Shown here piece after piece: positions 28,802-37,641 of a stretch of DNA of 40,440 nt. This DNA is from Sphaerobacteraceae bacterium (GTDB lineage Bacteria; Chloroflexota; Chloroflexia; Thermomicrobiales; Thermomicrobiaceae). Under the pieces are notes generated by a model. The model had not been told where the DNA came from. It did no database searches and saw only the letters and a list, made by a program, of their open reading frames with translations. The stretch lies in contig REEK01000089.1 of NCBI GenBank assembly GCA_007695115.1, forward strand, positions 1-40,440. Direction: 5' to 3'. The position numbers were made by a program, and so were the translations under genes. Position 1 is the stretch's first letter, and the number at the start of each line of letters is the position of its first letter.

Positions 28802-30409
28802 GTGACAGAACGAATGCGTGGCGGAGTAGCCGCGGTAAAAACGCTCGAAGCGCTCGGCGTCGACACCGTGTTCGGAATTCCGGGAGTGCATACCCTCGAG
28901 ATCTATGACGCGCTCGTCGACTCGAAGATCAATCACATCCTGGCGCGTCACGAGCAGGGTGCCGGCTTCATGGCTGATGGCTACGCCCGTGCCTCCGGCA
29001 AACCGGGTGTTGCGGTGATCATCACCGGACCGGGCATTACGAATGTCGCGACACCGATCGGGGAGGCGTACACCGATTCCGTGCCGGTCTTTGTTCTCTC
29101 GTCCAACGTCGAGCGCAACTGGGCCGACCGAATGCTCGGCCACCTGCACGACCTCTCCGACCAGGTCGGCGTGATGGCCGCGGTAACCAAATGGAACGAT
29201 CGAGTCCTCGACGTCGCAGCAATCCCCGAGTCGATCGCGACCGCGTTCCAGAACATGACCTTCGGACGGCCACGTCCGACTCACGTGGAGATACCGATCG
29301 ATGTGCTCGCCGAGTTCGGCGACGTCTCTGTTGCTCCGGCCCCGCGCCTCAACTCGACAGCACCCGACCGGCTGTCTGTCGAAGCTGCTCTGGATCTGAT
29401 CGAGCGTTCAAGCAAGATCGTCATCTACTGTGGTGGTGGCGCGATCCACAACGGCGCCGGCGCATCGATTCAGGCTCTCACCGAGCAACTTGGTTCACCG
29501 GTGGTTACCTCCGCAATGGGGAAAGGCGCCGTCTCCGATCGCCATCCCTACGCGCTGGGTAACAACTGGGAGCGTGGCAACGCTGTCGATGACATGCTGA
29601 AGCAGGCCGACCTCGCTATCGTCTTCGGCAGCAAACTCGGAGCCCAGGAGACCGACTACCAGCGGATGCCGATGCCGGAGCGAATCATCAGAGTGGAAGT
29701 AGATCCCAACGAAGTTCTCCGCAACTACAAGCCAACGGTCCCCGTTGTCGCCGATAGTTCGGAAACCGCCAGCGCATTGCTCTCCGGGCTCAAGGAGCGC
29801 GGGATCAGCAAGCAATGCTGGCAAACGGGTGACGTTCAGGAGATCCGACAGCGTGCGCTGGAAACGTGCTGGGGAAGCAATCAGCAGCCGTATGTGGACG
29901 CGCTGCGAAACGCGATTCCAGACGACGGCATTCTGGTCAATGACATGACCATGATGTCGTATGTCAACAACCGTCGCTACCCCGTCTATGAACCGCGAAC
30001 CTATTTCTTCCCGTCCGGCTATGGAACGCTCGGATACGCGCTTCCGGCCGCAATCGGGGCCAAAGTTGCCTGCCCGGACAAGACGGTGGTGGCAATCATG
30101 GGAGATGGCGGCTTCCAGTACACGATGCAGGAACTGGCGACCGTCGCCCAGTTCAACATCAATCTGCCGATCGTGATCTTCAACGACTCAACCTACACCG
30201 CGGTCAAAGAGGAGCAGGCGGCAGAGCATGACCGCCGCTTCATTGCCGTTGATCTGAAGAACCCCGATTTTGTGGCACTGGCGAAATCGTATGGCATCGA
30301 GGCCGTTCGTGCGGAGTCGCCGGAAGCGCTGGGTGAAGCCCTCGAAGCCGCGAAACAGCGGAGCGGGCCAACGTTGATCGATACACCGATCGACGTCCAC
30401 TTCAATTAG
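28802..30409 (+). CDS. Thiamine diphosphate-dependent enzyme, AruI-like (5-guanidino-2-oxopentanoate decarboxylase type)
   Basis: A 535-residue enzyme of the acetolactate synthase/decarboxylase superfamily. The N-terminal pyrimidine-binding domain has GVDTVFGIPGVHTLEIYDAL and the catalytic Glu51 in RHEQGAGFMADGYARASG, followed by ITGPGITN. A central domain carries YCGGGAIHNGAG. The C-terminal domain has the ThDP motif GDGGFQYTMQELATVAQF starting near residue 434 and ending in IFND. The opening GVAAVKTLEALGVDTVFGIPGVHT resembles AruI of the arginine transamination route more than IlvB, and the enzyme has no regulatory subunit next to it. Other 2-oxo-acid substrates are possible. The GTG start at 28802 has GGAG upstream at about nine bases. 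The gene ends at a strong hairpin. Confidence 0.8.
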   Translation: MTERMRGGVAAVKTLEALGVDTVFGIPGVHTLEIYDALVDSKINHILARHEQGAGFMADGYARASGKPGVAVIITGPGITNVATPIGEAYTDSVPVFVLSSNVERNWADRMLGHLHDLSDQVGVMAAVTKWNDRVLDVAAIPESIATAFQNMTFGRPRPTHVEIPIDVLAEFGDVSVAPAPRLNSTAPDRLSVEAALDLIERSSKIVIYCGGGAIHNGAGASIQALTEQLGSPVVTSAMGKGAVSDRHPYALGNNWERGNAVDDMLKQADLAIVFGSKLGAQETDYQRMPMPERIIRVEVDPNEVLRNYKPTVPVVADSSETASALLSGLKERGISKQCWQTGDVQEIRQRALETCWGSNQQPYVDALRNAIPDDGILVNDMTMMSYVNNRRYPVYEPRTYFFPSGYGTLGYALPAAIGAKVACPDKTVVAIMGDGGFQYTMQELATVAQFNINLPIVIFNDSTYTAVKEEQAAEHDRRFIAVDLKNPDFVALAKSYGIEAVRAESPEALGEALEAAKQRSGPTLIDTPIDVHFN

Positions 30410-30423
30410 CAACCTCACGACCC

Positions 30424-30468
30424 GAGCCAGTGCCCGGGCGAGTATTCGACTCGCCCCGGCACTGGCTC
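30424..30468. terminator. Bidirectional terminator hairpin
   Basis: A 20-base arm beginning GAGCCAGTGCC (30424-30443) pairs with ACTCGCCCCGGCACTGGCTC (30449-30468) at 19 of 20 positions around ATTCG. It sits between convergent genes and overlaps the stop codon of the PLP enzyme. U-runs are lacking on both sides, so termination may be assisted. Confidence 0.7.
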
Positions 30469-31438
30469 AGGCATCGAGCGCCTGCCGAACCACCTTCTCG
30501 GCCGCATTTCCCCCGCTGATAACCACCCCGATCGGACCAGTTCCTGGCATCTCGATACCGTCCAGAATCGCCGCAATGGTCACCGATCCAGCGCCTTCCA
30601 GAATCATCCGTTCCGTGGTAATCCCAAATTTCATGGCACGGAGAATCGATGCCTCATCCACCAGGTCAATTCGTTCGACATGTTGCTGGATGATCTCGAA
30701 CGGTAGTCCGGAACGGGTCGCATTGCCCTCCAGTCCATCAGCAACCGTGCTTCCGCCGGAAACGCTGGTGATCTGGCCAGCTTCCAGCGAAACCTTCATC
30801 GCCGGCCATTCACTCGTCTGCACACCGATGACCGCCGCATCTGGGCTTACCGCATTCATGACAATCGCACAGCCGCTTATGAGCCCTCCGGAAGCGACCG
30901 GAGCCACCAGAACCTCCAGATCCGGAACATGCTTCAAAGCGTTGAGTGCACAGGTTCCGTGACCGGCAATGACATCCCGGTCGAATGCGTTGACGATCAT
31001 CAGGCCATGTTCCTCAGCGTACTGGTACATCCGGTCTTCGGCGTCGTCGAACCCTGAGCCCAGACGTAGACAAGTCGCCCCGAGATCTTCGAGAACACCG
31101 AGCTTCGCGCTGGAAACGCTCTCCGGAACAACGACCACCATCTCGATGCCAGTAAGTCCCGCGGCGACGGTCATGCCGATTGCATGATTCCCGGACGACG
31201 CGGTAACGACGGGAGAGCCATCGACCTGCGCGTGTAGCAGCATCCGATTCAACGCTCCGCGAAATTTGAACGATCCGGTTCGCTGGAGATTTTCCGGTAT
31301 CAGCCAGACATCGCGACCGGCGATCCGACTGAGCGCCGCACTCATTCTGGGAACCACCGGCCACAGCTCGTTTCGTATTCGCAAGTTTGCTTCGAGAACA
31401 TCCTGAATCGTTGGCTCACTCAGATCATTGACGGTCAA
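30467..31438 (-). CDS. Threonine dehydratase-like PLP enzyme (fold type II)
   Basis: The 323-residue product is a fold-type II PLP enzyme of the threonine/serine dehydratase and serine racemase group. The PLP lysine is Lys58 in RTGSFKFRGA; the cofactor phosphate and substrate loops are ASSGNHAIGM and APVASGGLISG, and ISGGNAAEK lies at the C-terminus. There is no ACT regulatory domain, so it resembles catabolic or short biosynthetic forms (TdcB, EutB, serine racemase) rather than long feedback-inhibited IlvA. It starts at TTG 31438, supported by AAAGGGG seven bases upstream. It is divergent from the cimA leader. Because threonine dehydratase and citramalate synthase are alternative sources of 2-oxobutanoate for isoleucine, the pairing is suggestive. 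Confidence 0.82.
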   Translation of the reverse strand: MTVNDLSEPTIQDVLEANLRIRNELWPVVPRMSAALSRIAGRDVWLIPENLQRTGSFKFRGALNRMLLHAQVDGSPVVTASSGNHAIGMTVAAGLTGIEMVVVVPESVSSAKLGVLEDLGATCLRLGSGFDDAEDRMYQYAEEHGLMIVNAFDRDVIAGHGTCALNALKHVPDLEVLVAPVASGGLISGCAIVMNAVSPDAAVIGVQTSEWPAMKVSLEAGQITSVSGGSTVADGLEGNATRSGLPFEIIQQHVERIDLVDEASILRAMKFGITTERMILEGAGSVTIAAILDGIEMPGTGPIGVVISGGNAAEKVVRQALDA

Positions 31439-31462
31439 AAATTCCCCTTTTCGGCTGTCGGC

Positions 31463-31492
31463 TTGACGTTTCCTGACGCGAGACTCTACACT
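31463..31492 (+). promoter_or_regulatory. Promoter of the cimA leader
   Basis: TTGACG (31463-31468), an 18-bp spacer and TACACT (31487-31492). Transcription should start near 31499, about 235 nt before the cimA ATG. Confidence 0.7.
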
Positions 31493-31522
31493 GTTCTAAC
31501 GGAATTGTTGTCTGGAGCGATA

Positions 31523-31648
31523 ATGAGTCTAGGTTTCCACGCAGATTACACGATGATCGCCGGTCCCGACCGGCGCAACTGCTCCATTTTCATTATCGAG
31601 ATTACTGAGCCCCGCGTGACGGGGCAATTCGCGTTCGGGAGGCTCTAG
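31523..31648 (+). CDS. 41-residue leader peptide with an isoleucine cluster, upstream of cimA
   Basis: The ORF starts at ATG 31523, five bases after GGAG, and ends at TAG 31646-31648. Residues 22-27 read IFIIEI, four isoleucines in six codons (31586-31603), in an otherwise mixed peptide starting MSLGFHADYTMIAG. A GCCCCG/CGGGGC hairpin (31609-31625) lies just after the Ile codons. The last codons contain GGGAGGC, which is complementary to the first arm of the terminator 40 nt downstream. The arrangement is that of a classical amino-acid attenuation leader. Confidence 0.65.
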   Translation: MSLGFHADYTMIAGPDRRNCSIFIIEITEPRVTGQFAFGRL

Positions 31649-31709
31649 TACGACGGATTGAAAACCGGAATTTGACGAGTGATCAGTTGCCTCCCTCGGG
31701 AGGTTTTTT
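31609..31709 (+). promoter_or_regulatory. Isoleucine-type transcription attenuator of cimA
   Basis: The terminator is GCCTCC (31689-31694) with GGAGGT (31699-31704), a tetraloop CTCG and a six-T run (31704-31709). The alternative antiterminator is GGGAGGC (31637-31643) with GCCTCCC (31689-31695), a perfect 7-bp pairing that uses the same arm. A ribosome finishing the leader peptide would cover 31637-31643 and allow termination; one stalled at the Ile codons would leave it free and allow read-through. No T-box sequence is seen. Confidence 0.65.
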
Positions 31710-31732
31710 GTTTTCCAGAGAGGGATCTCAGG

Positions 31733-33334
31733 ATGTCACAACGGCAAGTCGCAATCTACGATACAACGCTCCGGGACGGAAGTCAGGGCCACGGGTTGTC
31801 CCTCACATCGCAGGACAAGCTCAAGATCGCCCGATCACTGGACAAACTCGGCGTCGCCTATATCGAAGGCGGATGGCCGGGATCTAATCCGAAGGATATC
31901 GAGTTTTTCGAGGTTGCGGCGAAGGAAGAGTGGACCAATGCACGTATCGCCGCCTTCGGGAGCACGCGTCGGGCCGGCGCTGTTGTCGAAGACGACGACA
32001 ACGTCCGGTTGCTGATCGAAGCCAACACCCCTACCGTTACGATCGTTGGCAAGGCATCCCGCTTCCAGGTAGATCGCGTGCTCGGCACCACCGCTGAAGA
32101 GAACGTCAGGATGGTTGCCGACACCGTCGAGTTCCTCAAGCGGCACGATCGCGAGGTCTTCTTCGACGCGGAGCACTTCTTCGACGGCTGGGATGACGAT
32201 CGCGACTACACACTGGCCGTTTGTCAGGCAGCTGCAGAAGCCGGGGCCGACGCGATCATCCTCTGCGACACCAACGGGGGAGCGATGCCCGCTCATGTGG
32301 CTGACGTTGTCCGGGAGATCAACGATCTCCTGCCGTGCCCAGTCGGTATTCACACGCACGACGACTGCGATCTGGCCCTGGCAAACGCGATCGCAGCGGT
32401 AGAGGCCGGTGCAATTCAGGTACAGGGCACGATCAACGGCTACGGTGAACGCGTCGGCAATGCCAACCTCTGCTCGGTGATCCCGGTCATCGAACACAAG
32501 ATGGGATACGACTGCCTCCCTCCCGGCAACCTGCAGAACCTGACCGACACGTCCCGGTATATCGCAGAAGTCGCCAATGTGGCACACGATACTCGCCTGC
32601 CGTTCGTCGGCATTCACGCCTTCACTCACAAAGCAGGATTGCACGTCAACGCGGTGGCCAAAGATCCGGTGGCCTACGAGCACATGGATCCGGAGATCGT
32701 CGGAAACCATCGCAACATCCTCGTCTCCGAGCTGAGCGGCCGCAGTAACATCGTCATGAAGGCGGAAACATTCGGCATCGACCTTCGTGAGCAACCCCAG
32801 GTTGTCTCCCGGCTGGTCAAGAAGATCAAAGAGCTGGAGCACCAGGGCTACTGGTTCGAAGACGCCGACGGCTCGCTGGAACTGCTGATTCGGCGCGAGA
32901 TGGAAGGGTATGTTGCCCCGTTCGAAGCGGTGGACTACACCGTGCTGGCGGAGTATCGCGGCAATCGCGGCATGCTGGCCGAGGCAATGGTGAAACTCGA
33001 CATTCACGGCACCAAGTACCACACAGCCGCCGATGGCAATGGCCCAGTCAATGCCCTCGATACTGCTACCCGAAAGGCTTTGCTGGAGTTCTACCCTCAG
33101 ATCGCGAATGTCGAGCTCGAAGACTACAAAGTTCGCGTGCTCGACGATCACCACGGCACCGGTGCGGTGGTCCGGGTCTGGATCCGTTCCGGGGATGGAA
33201 ACCGCTCATGGCAGACCGTCGGATCGTCGCCGAACGTGATCGCGGCGTCGTGGATGGCACTGGCCGACAGCCTGACCTACTCGCTGGTTGTCCCGGCCCG
33301 GGAGTCGGCACCCACCTCGGTGGTTGCTGACTAG
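31733..33334 (+). CDS. cimA: (R)-citramalate synthase
   Basis: CimA condenses pyruvate and acetyl-CoA to citramalate, the first step of the threonine-independent isoleucine route. The 533-residue product has the DRE-TIM metallolyase N-terminus (YDTTLRDGSQGHGLSLTSQDKLKIA), the IHTHDDCDLALANAIAAVEAG motif with metal-binding histidines, GTINGYGERVGNANL, and HKAGLHVNAVAK. The C-terminal LeuA-type allosteric domain (LDIHGTKYHTAADGNGPVNALDTATRKALLEF) is where isoleucine binds in the CimA family. Length and the GHG/GERVGNAN details fit the long CimA type (TIGR00977-like) rather than LeuA. ATG 31733 follows GAGAGGG; the frame runs on to 31679 through the terminator and is not used. It is controlled by the Ile-rich leader upstream. 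Confidence 0.92.
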   Translation: MSQRQVAIYDTTLRDGSQGHGLSLTSQDKLKIARSLDKLGVAYIEGGWPGSNPKDIEFFEVAAKEEWTNARIAAFGSTRRAGAVVEDDDNVRLLIEANTPTVTIVGKASRFQVDRVLGTTAEENVRMVADTVEFLKRHDREVFFDAEHFFDGWDDDRDYTLAVCQAAAEAGADAIILCDTNGGAMPAHVADVVREINDLLPCPVGIHTHDDCDLALANAIAAVEAGAIQVQGTINGYGERVGNANLCSVIPVIEHKMGYDCLPPGNLQNLTDTSRYIAEVANVAHDTRLPFVGIHAFTHKAGLHVNAVAKDPVAYEHMDPEIVGNHRNILVSELSGRSNIVMKAETFGIDLREQPQVVSRLVKKIKELEHQGYWFEDADGSLELLIRREMEGYVAPFEAVDYTVLAEYRGNRGMLAEAMVKLDIHGTKYHTAADGNGPVNALDTATRKALLEFYPQIANVELEDYKVRVLDDHHGTGAVVRVWIRSGDGNRSWQTVGSSPNVIAASWMALADSLTYSLVVPARESAPTSVVAD

Positions 33335-33361
33335 GAGGTATCGGAAAGACCCCGAATAGGG

Positions 33362-33367
33362 TATAAT
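33362..33367 (+). promoter_or_regulatory. Possible -10 element for the 60-residue membrane protein
   Basis: A perfect TATAAT about 70 nt upstream of the ATG at 33440, in the 105-nt gap after cimA. No acceptable -35 element is present, so it may be fortuitous or need an activator. Confidence 0.35.
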
Positions 33368-33439
33368 TATGTCATGCAGAAGTTCTCGTGCCGGACATCT
33401 TCAGCCGCGTGTCCGGCGCTCATCCGAGGGAGGAACGCC

Positions 33440-33622
33440 ATGCATGCTGATCGACTTCAGGTTCTGGTCTGGTTCCTGATGCCCCTCATCGCCTTCGCTC
33501 TGCTCGTAACCGTCATTTCTGCCCGCACAGGCACCCTGTTCATTCCGGTGATCGTGGCGCTGGTGCTCATGCTCCTTACCGTTGCCGGACTTCTTCGGCA
33601 CGGGATGACCTCGACGCACTGA
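33440..33622 (+). CDS. 60-residue two-helix membrane protein
   Basis: The product has two strongly hydrophobic helices (about residues 8-28 and 33-52) joined by a short turn (ARTGTLF), with little outside the membrane. ATG 33440 follows GGGAGGA seven bases upstream; the frame also extends to 33374 without a binding site. It lies 105 nt after cimA and ends 4 nt before the stop of the convergent ABC-class ATPase gene. No family recognised. Confidence 0.6.
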   Translation: MHADRLQVLVWFLMPLIAFALLVTVISARTGTLFIPVIVALVLMLLTVAGLLRHGMTSTH

Positions 33623-33626
33623 GCGA

Positions 33627-35327
33627 TCAGTTCGAATTCTGGCGTACCCGGAGACCGCGCAGCCGATTGATAGCGGCACCGATCTCGAATCGACGAGGCC
33701 GGGCAAAATCTCCGGGATGGCCAGCAAATGGCGACACGATGTCGATCGGATCGCGGTCGAGCAACACATCGATCTCATCCAGGATCTCCCGCATCGTTCT
33801 CTGACCATCAATGATCTTTCTGGCCCGAGCATGAACCAGGATCTCGGCAATACCCCGGGTCTGACTTGAATCGACGATCTGCTCCACCTGTCGCAGATCG
33901 ATCAAATCTTCCCCGAATCCAATCTCCTCAGTACCTCGCGCCCGTGTCCGCGTCCGATTGCGACGCGTCGGGTCGATCGATCCCGGATCGGGGATCCGCT
34001 CGACGGCGTCCGGAAACGCGTCTGCTGCGCTCTCTCGAACAGGCACCAGCGACCGTGCGCGGTCGGTCACATCCTGCGGAAGGTACTCGTTCATCCAGAT
34101 CACGGTGTCGGCAACGCCAAAGTAGTCGCCAGACCCACCCATCACCAGGACGGTGGAGATCCCGTGGACGTCGTACAGTTCACGAACCCTGTCGATGAAC
34201 GGTGTAATCGGTTCCGAGGAATCAGGCACCAGACTCCGCATCACGTCATCGCGAATCATGAAGTTTGTAGCGCAAGTGTCCTCATCCATAAGAAGCAAAT
34301 TGCTGCCCATCTCCATCGCTTCCAGAATGTTTGCAGCTTGCGAGGTCGACCCGGATGCGTTCTCGGTTGAAAAATCCTCCGTGGAACGTCGCAGCGGGAG
34401 GTGATTGATGAACCCGCTCAGGTCATTGCCGGTTACCTGGCGTCCGTCCTCGGCCCGTATCTTGACCGCATCTGAACTGGTGACTACCCGTTCGCGTCCA
34501 TCACCGGGGACGTGGTTGTAGACACCGTGGGAGATCGCTTCGAGTAGCGTGGACTTGCCATGAAACCCACCACCTACGATCACCGTGACCCCGCGAGGAA
34601 TACCCATACCGCGAACGATCGATCCATCGGCCAGTTCCAGATCGAGCGCCAGTGAATCAGGGGCCTCGAAGGGAACCACCTCACCCGTCAACGGCCGATC
34701 ACTCACCCCGCTCGACCTCGGCAGGATCGCCCCATTAGCCACGAACCCAACCAGGCCTCGATGGTCCAGCTGGCGACGAAGCTTCTGGGCGTCACGTGCT
34801 GTCTGAATAAACTCCTCAGCCGCTGACCATGCCCTGGTGTCAAGAGTCACGGCGGCTCGCGAGAGGTTCGGCAACTCCTCAGTCAGCAGCGTATCGGCCT
34901 GTTTCCCGAGAATCGAGCGTCCCTGTGCCGGTAGCCCTACCGAGATCCGCAACTCGACGGAGCTCTCCGTGATGCGACAAGCAGTGCGCTCGATGACCTT
35001 CTGTCCGCCGCTATCTATCGTGATTGCCCCGGCCTTCCCACTCCCGCCGCCTCGCTTCCGAGAACGAAGTCCCTGGCTCATTCGCCTCGCCAGAACGTCC
35101 TCAAGCGATATCCGGTCGATACTGGATTCGATCTCCGGTAACTTCAGACTATCGCGCTGAAAAATGACCCGTACCCGGGACGGAGAGGCGAACGGATCGG
35201 CCTGCACATGATCGATCGCCAGCTCCATGTCACCCAGATCGAACGAGCCAGATATGTCCCGATAGGCCTTGAATCCGCGCTTGTCGATTCGATGTAGTGT
35301 TTGCCGCAGTTGGTCAACAGATTTCAT
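33627..35327 (-). CDS. ABC-class ATPase (COG3044 type, MRB1590-like)
   Basis: A 566-residue soluble protein with an unusual ABC ATPase fold. The N-terminal domain (about 1-200, YRDISGSFDLGDMELAIDHVQADPFASPSRVRV) is the family-specific region. Walker A is GGGFHGKST (252-260), the signature is SGSTSQAANILEAMEMGSN, and Walker B is LLLMDED (344-350) followed by TCATNFM. The C-terminal part (about 440-566) is helical. The trypanosome member MRB1590 works in mitochondrial RNA editing; the bacterial proteins have no firmly assigned role. Both halves of the ABC dimer interface seem present in one chain, and no permease is nearby. ATG 35327 follows GGTGGAG. It is a single-gene unit. Confidence 0.82.
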   Translation of the reverse strand: MKSVDQLRQTLHRIDKRGFKAYRDISGSFDLGDMELAIDHVQADPFASPSRVRVIFQRDSLKLPEIESSIDRISLEDVLARRMSQGLRSRKRGGGSGKAGAITIDSGGQKVIERTACRITESSVELRISVGLPAQGRSILGKQADTLLTEELPNLSRAAVTLDTRAWSAAEEFIQTARDAQKLRRQLDHRGLVGFVANGAILPRSSGVSDRPLTGEVVPFEAPDSLALDLELADGSIVRGMGIPRGVTVIVGGGFHGKSTLLEAISHGVYNHVPGDGRERVVTSSDAVKIRAEDGRQVTGNDLSGFINHLPLRRSTEDFSTENASGSTSQAANILEAMEMGSNLLLMDEDTCATNFMIRDDVMRSLVPDSSEPITPFIDRVRELYDVHGISTVLVMGGSGDYFGVADTVIWMNEYLPQDVTDRARSLVPVRESAADAFPDAVERIPDPGSIDPTRRNRTRTRARGTEEIGFGEDLIDLRQVEQIVDSSQTRGIAEILVHARARKIIDGQRTMREILDEIDVLLDRDPIDIVSPFAGHPGDFARPRRFEIGAAINRLRGLRVRQNSN

Positions 35328-35556
35328 CTCGCTCCACCAGACTGACTCTTACAGAACCGGTTTCATTTTCGCTGTTGGTAGCTGGGCAGCTCCGTCTGCC
35401 CCGGATCCCCCGAAGCGTTCGCCGGGTATGCGGTTGCCGTTCAGGGCCACACGGAGGTGGCCGACTACCGGTCATCAACTTCAATTGGAACCGCTCCAAC
35501 GGCTGTGTCCGTAGCAAGTTGCGCAGCGAGCTACGCTCCCTGGCGGGTGCGCGCAT
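35328..35556. other. Intergenic region between divergent ATPase and hydrolase genes
   Basis: I see no gene, tRNA or clear promoter for the ATPase here. A perfect 6-bp hairpin (GGGCAG 35384-35389 with CTGCCC 35396-35401) is the only notable structure. The hydrolase promoter begins at its right edge. Confidence 0.5.
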
Positions 35557-35585
35557 GTGTCACGCCATCACACCGGTGCTATGCT
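35557..35585 (+). promoter_or_regulatory. Promoter of the alpha/beta hydrolase gene
   Basis: GTGTCA (35557-35562), a 17-bp spacer and TATGCT (35580-35585) with a TGC extension. Each hexamer matches the consensus at four of six positions. The transcript would start near 35592, about 30 nt before the GTG start. Confidence 0.45.
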
Positions 35586-35622
35586 CTGCGGGTTGATTAG
35601 GCTCGAGTTGGTGGGAGTAACA

Positions 35623-36375
35623 GTGCCGGTTCTGGAACGTGACGATGCGCGCATCTATTATCGAGACTCGAAGAAGGGCAGCCCGCTGGTCCTCCTCCAC
35701 GAGTACTTTGGCACGGGCGAGAGCTGGAATGGACAGCGGCATGTTCTGGCTCGGGGATATCGCGTCATCATTCCGGATCTACGGGGTCACGGACGATCAG
35801 TGGCCGACCGGAACGACCGACTCACCGTCAGCACGCTTGCCGATGACACGCTGGCACTGCTGGATAAGCTGGAGATCAGGTCGGCACACTTCGCCGGATG
35901 CAGCCTCGGAGCAATAGTCGCGCTCCGTATTGCTCAAACTGCTCGGTCGAGAATCGACTCGCTGATGCTCAGCGGTGTACCAGACATCACCGAGTCAGGC
36001 CCACAGGCTTACGGAGCAGATTACGCGAAGCAGGTGTTTCCAAAGATCGAGGAGACGCTCAGTCAGCGCCATGGTTCCGGAGATCGGGCATACGTCCGGG
36101 ACATGCTGTTACGGAATTTCGAGATGGATCTGGAAGAAAAACCCGCAGACCATTTCGGGGCGTTCCAGCAAGCTGGGTCGGTCGATGCGCCAACGCTGTT
36201 GATCAGTGGTCAACACGACCCGGTGTTCTCGCCTCAGGCTGCCGTGAACGTGTCTGCCCGGATGAGGCACAGTTCACTGGCTGTGCTGCCAGACACCGGG
36301 CACCTCGTACACCTCGAGATGCCTGGATTAGTCACTGAGCTGATGCTCGATCATCTGGCACGTTCCGCTCGATAA
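35623..36375 (+). CDS. Alpha/beta hydrolase
   Basis: A 250-residue soluble alpha/beta hydrolase. The nucleophile elbow is GCSLGA (Ser94), the acid is the Asp in ISGQHDP, and the histidine is in PDTGHLVHLE; HEYFGTGESW is the oxyanion strand and PDLRGHGRS the usual turn. The protein resembles the 3-oxoadipate enol-lactonase/esterase branch, but the substrate cannot be read from sequence. GTG 35623 is chosen because GGGAG lies six bases upstream; the frame continues to 35557, overlapping the promoter. It is convergent with rho: only 12 nt separate their stops. Confidence 0.85.
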   Translation: MPVLERDDARIYYRDSKKGSPLVLLHEYFGTGESWNGQRHVLARGYRVIIPDLRGHGRSVADRNDRLTVSTLADDTLALLDKLEIRSAHFAGCSLGAIVALRIAQTARSRIDSLMLSGVPDITESGPQAYGADYAKQVFPKIEETLSQRHGSGDRAYVRDMLLRNFEMDLEEKPADHFGAFQQAGSVDAPTLLISGQHDPVFSPQAAVNVSARMRHSSLAVLPDTGHLVHLEMPGLVTELMLDHLARSAR

Positions 36376-36387
36376 CGGGAGCCTGAC

Positions 36388-37641
36388 CTAAATTTCCTTA
36401 TTTAGCGTTTGCAGGAACTCGTCATTCGTTCCGGTCTTGGACAGTCGGCCCAGAACCAGCTCGGTACCCTCGGTACCGCCGAGCATGGAGACCATTCGTC
36501 GCATCGTCCAGACCTGGCGAAGCGTGCTCTCGTCGAGCAGGAGTTCTTCGCGTCGGGTACCTGAGCGCTGAACGTCGATCGCCGGGTAAATGCGGCGCTC
36601 GGCCAGCTTCCGGTCCAGATGGAGCTCCATGTTACCGGTGCCTTTGAACTCCTCGTAAATGACGTCGTCCATACGGGAACCCGTATCGACCAGACAAGTC
36701 GAGATGATCGTCAGGCTGCCGCCACCTTCGATGTTACGCGCTGCACCGAAAAATCGCTTCGGCGGGTAGAGTGCAACCGGATCGATACCACCAGAGAGCG
36801 TTCGGCCACTCGGCGGGACGGCCAGGTTGTAGGCGCGGGCCAGGCGGGTGATGGAATCGAGCAGAATCACGACATCGCGACCGGACTCGACCATACGCTT
36901 GGCACGTTCCAGCGCCATCTCGGCGACCTTTGTGTGGTCCTCAACCGGCTCATCGAACGTGGAGCTGATTACTTCTCCATCCACAGACCGTCGCATGTCG
37001 GTGACCTCTTCAGGTCGCTCGCCGATCAGACAGACCATCAGATGGACGTCGTCGCAATTCGAAGTAACCCCATTGGCAATGGCTTTGAGCAAAAGTGTCT
37101 TACCCGCTTTAGGTGGCGACACCAGCAGACCACGCTGACCACGACCAACCGGAGCCACCAGATCGACGATCCGGGTGGCGAGAATGTTCGGGGCCGTCTC
37201 CAGTTTGATCTGTTCCAGCGGGAAAATCGGGGTCATGTGGTCGAAGTTCGGTCGTCGTCGGGCAGATTCCGGGTCCATCCCGTTGACCGCTTCGACACGC
37301 AGAAGGCTGTAATACTTCTCATTGTCCTTCGGCGGCCGAACATGGCCAGAAATCCAGTCGCCGGTTCGCAGCCCGAAGCGACGAATCTGTGACTGTGACA
37401 CGTAGATATCATTCGGGCCAGGCAGATACCGCTCGCCACGAAGGAACCCGAAACCGTCCTCGATGATGTCGAGCACGCCTTCGCCGTAGACATTCCCCTG
37501 CTGTTCGGTCTGTTTCTGCAGAACGCGGCTGATGAGGTCTCGCTTTTTGAGTCGTGAATAGCCGGTGACCTCGAGGTCCCTGGCCATTTCCTGCAACTCA
37601 TCGATGTTCTTGGATTCAAGCTCGGAAATCGTAACGATCAT
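36388..37641 (-). CDS. rho: Transcription termination factor Rho
   Basis: Rho is the hexameric RNA helicase that ends transcription at C-rich, unstructured RNA. The 417-residue product has the Rho N-terminal helical domain ([23 protein letters not shown]), the cold-shock-like RNA-binding domain ([42 protein letters not shown]), Walker A ([15 protein letters not shown]), Walker B ([17 protein letters not shown]) and the Q-loop/R-loop region ([13 protein letters not shown]). ATG 37641 follows GAAGAGGAAG. The frame is open for 107 more codons upstream with no family similarity, so these are treated as leader. There is no long N-terminal insertion of the kind seen in actinobacterial Rho. Confidence 0.96.
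   Translation of the reverse strand: MIVTISELESKNIDELQEMARDLEVTGYSRLKKRDLISRVLQKQTEQQGNVYGEGVLDIIEDGFGFLRGERYLPGPNDIYVSQSQIRRFGLRTGDWISGHVRPPKDNEKYYSLLRVEAVNGMDPESARRRPNFDHMTPIFPLEQIKLETAPNILATRIVDLVAPVGRGQRGLLVSPPKAGKTLLLKAIANGVTSNCDDVHLMVCLIGERPEEVTDMRRSVDGEVISSTFDEPVEDHTKVAEMALERAKRMVESGRDVVILLDSITRLARAYNLAVPPSGRTLSGGIDPVALYPPKRFFGAARNIEGGGSLTIISTCLVDTGSRMDDVIYEEFKGTGNMELHLDRKLAERRIYPAIDVQRSGTRREELLLDESTLRQVWTMRRMVSMLGGTEGTELVLGRLSKTGTNDEFLQTLNKEI

Noticed and set aside
31499-31733. T-box leader for cimA
   Set aside because: No T-box sequence of the AGGGTGG type and no stem I/specifier layout; the Ile-codon leader peptide explains the terminator better.
31835-33154. Minus-strand open frame of 439 codons antisense to cimA
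   Set aside because: The sense strand encodes a complete CimA; the antisense product has no recognisable motif.
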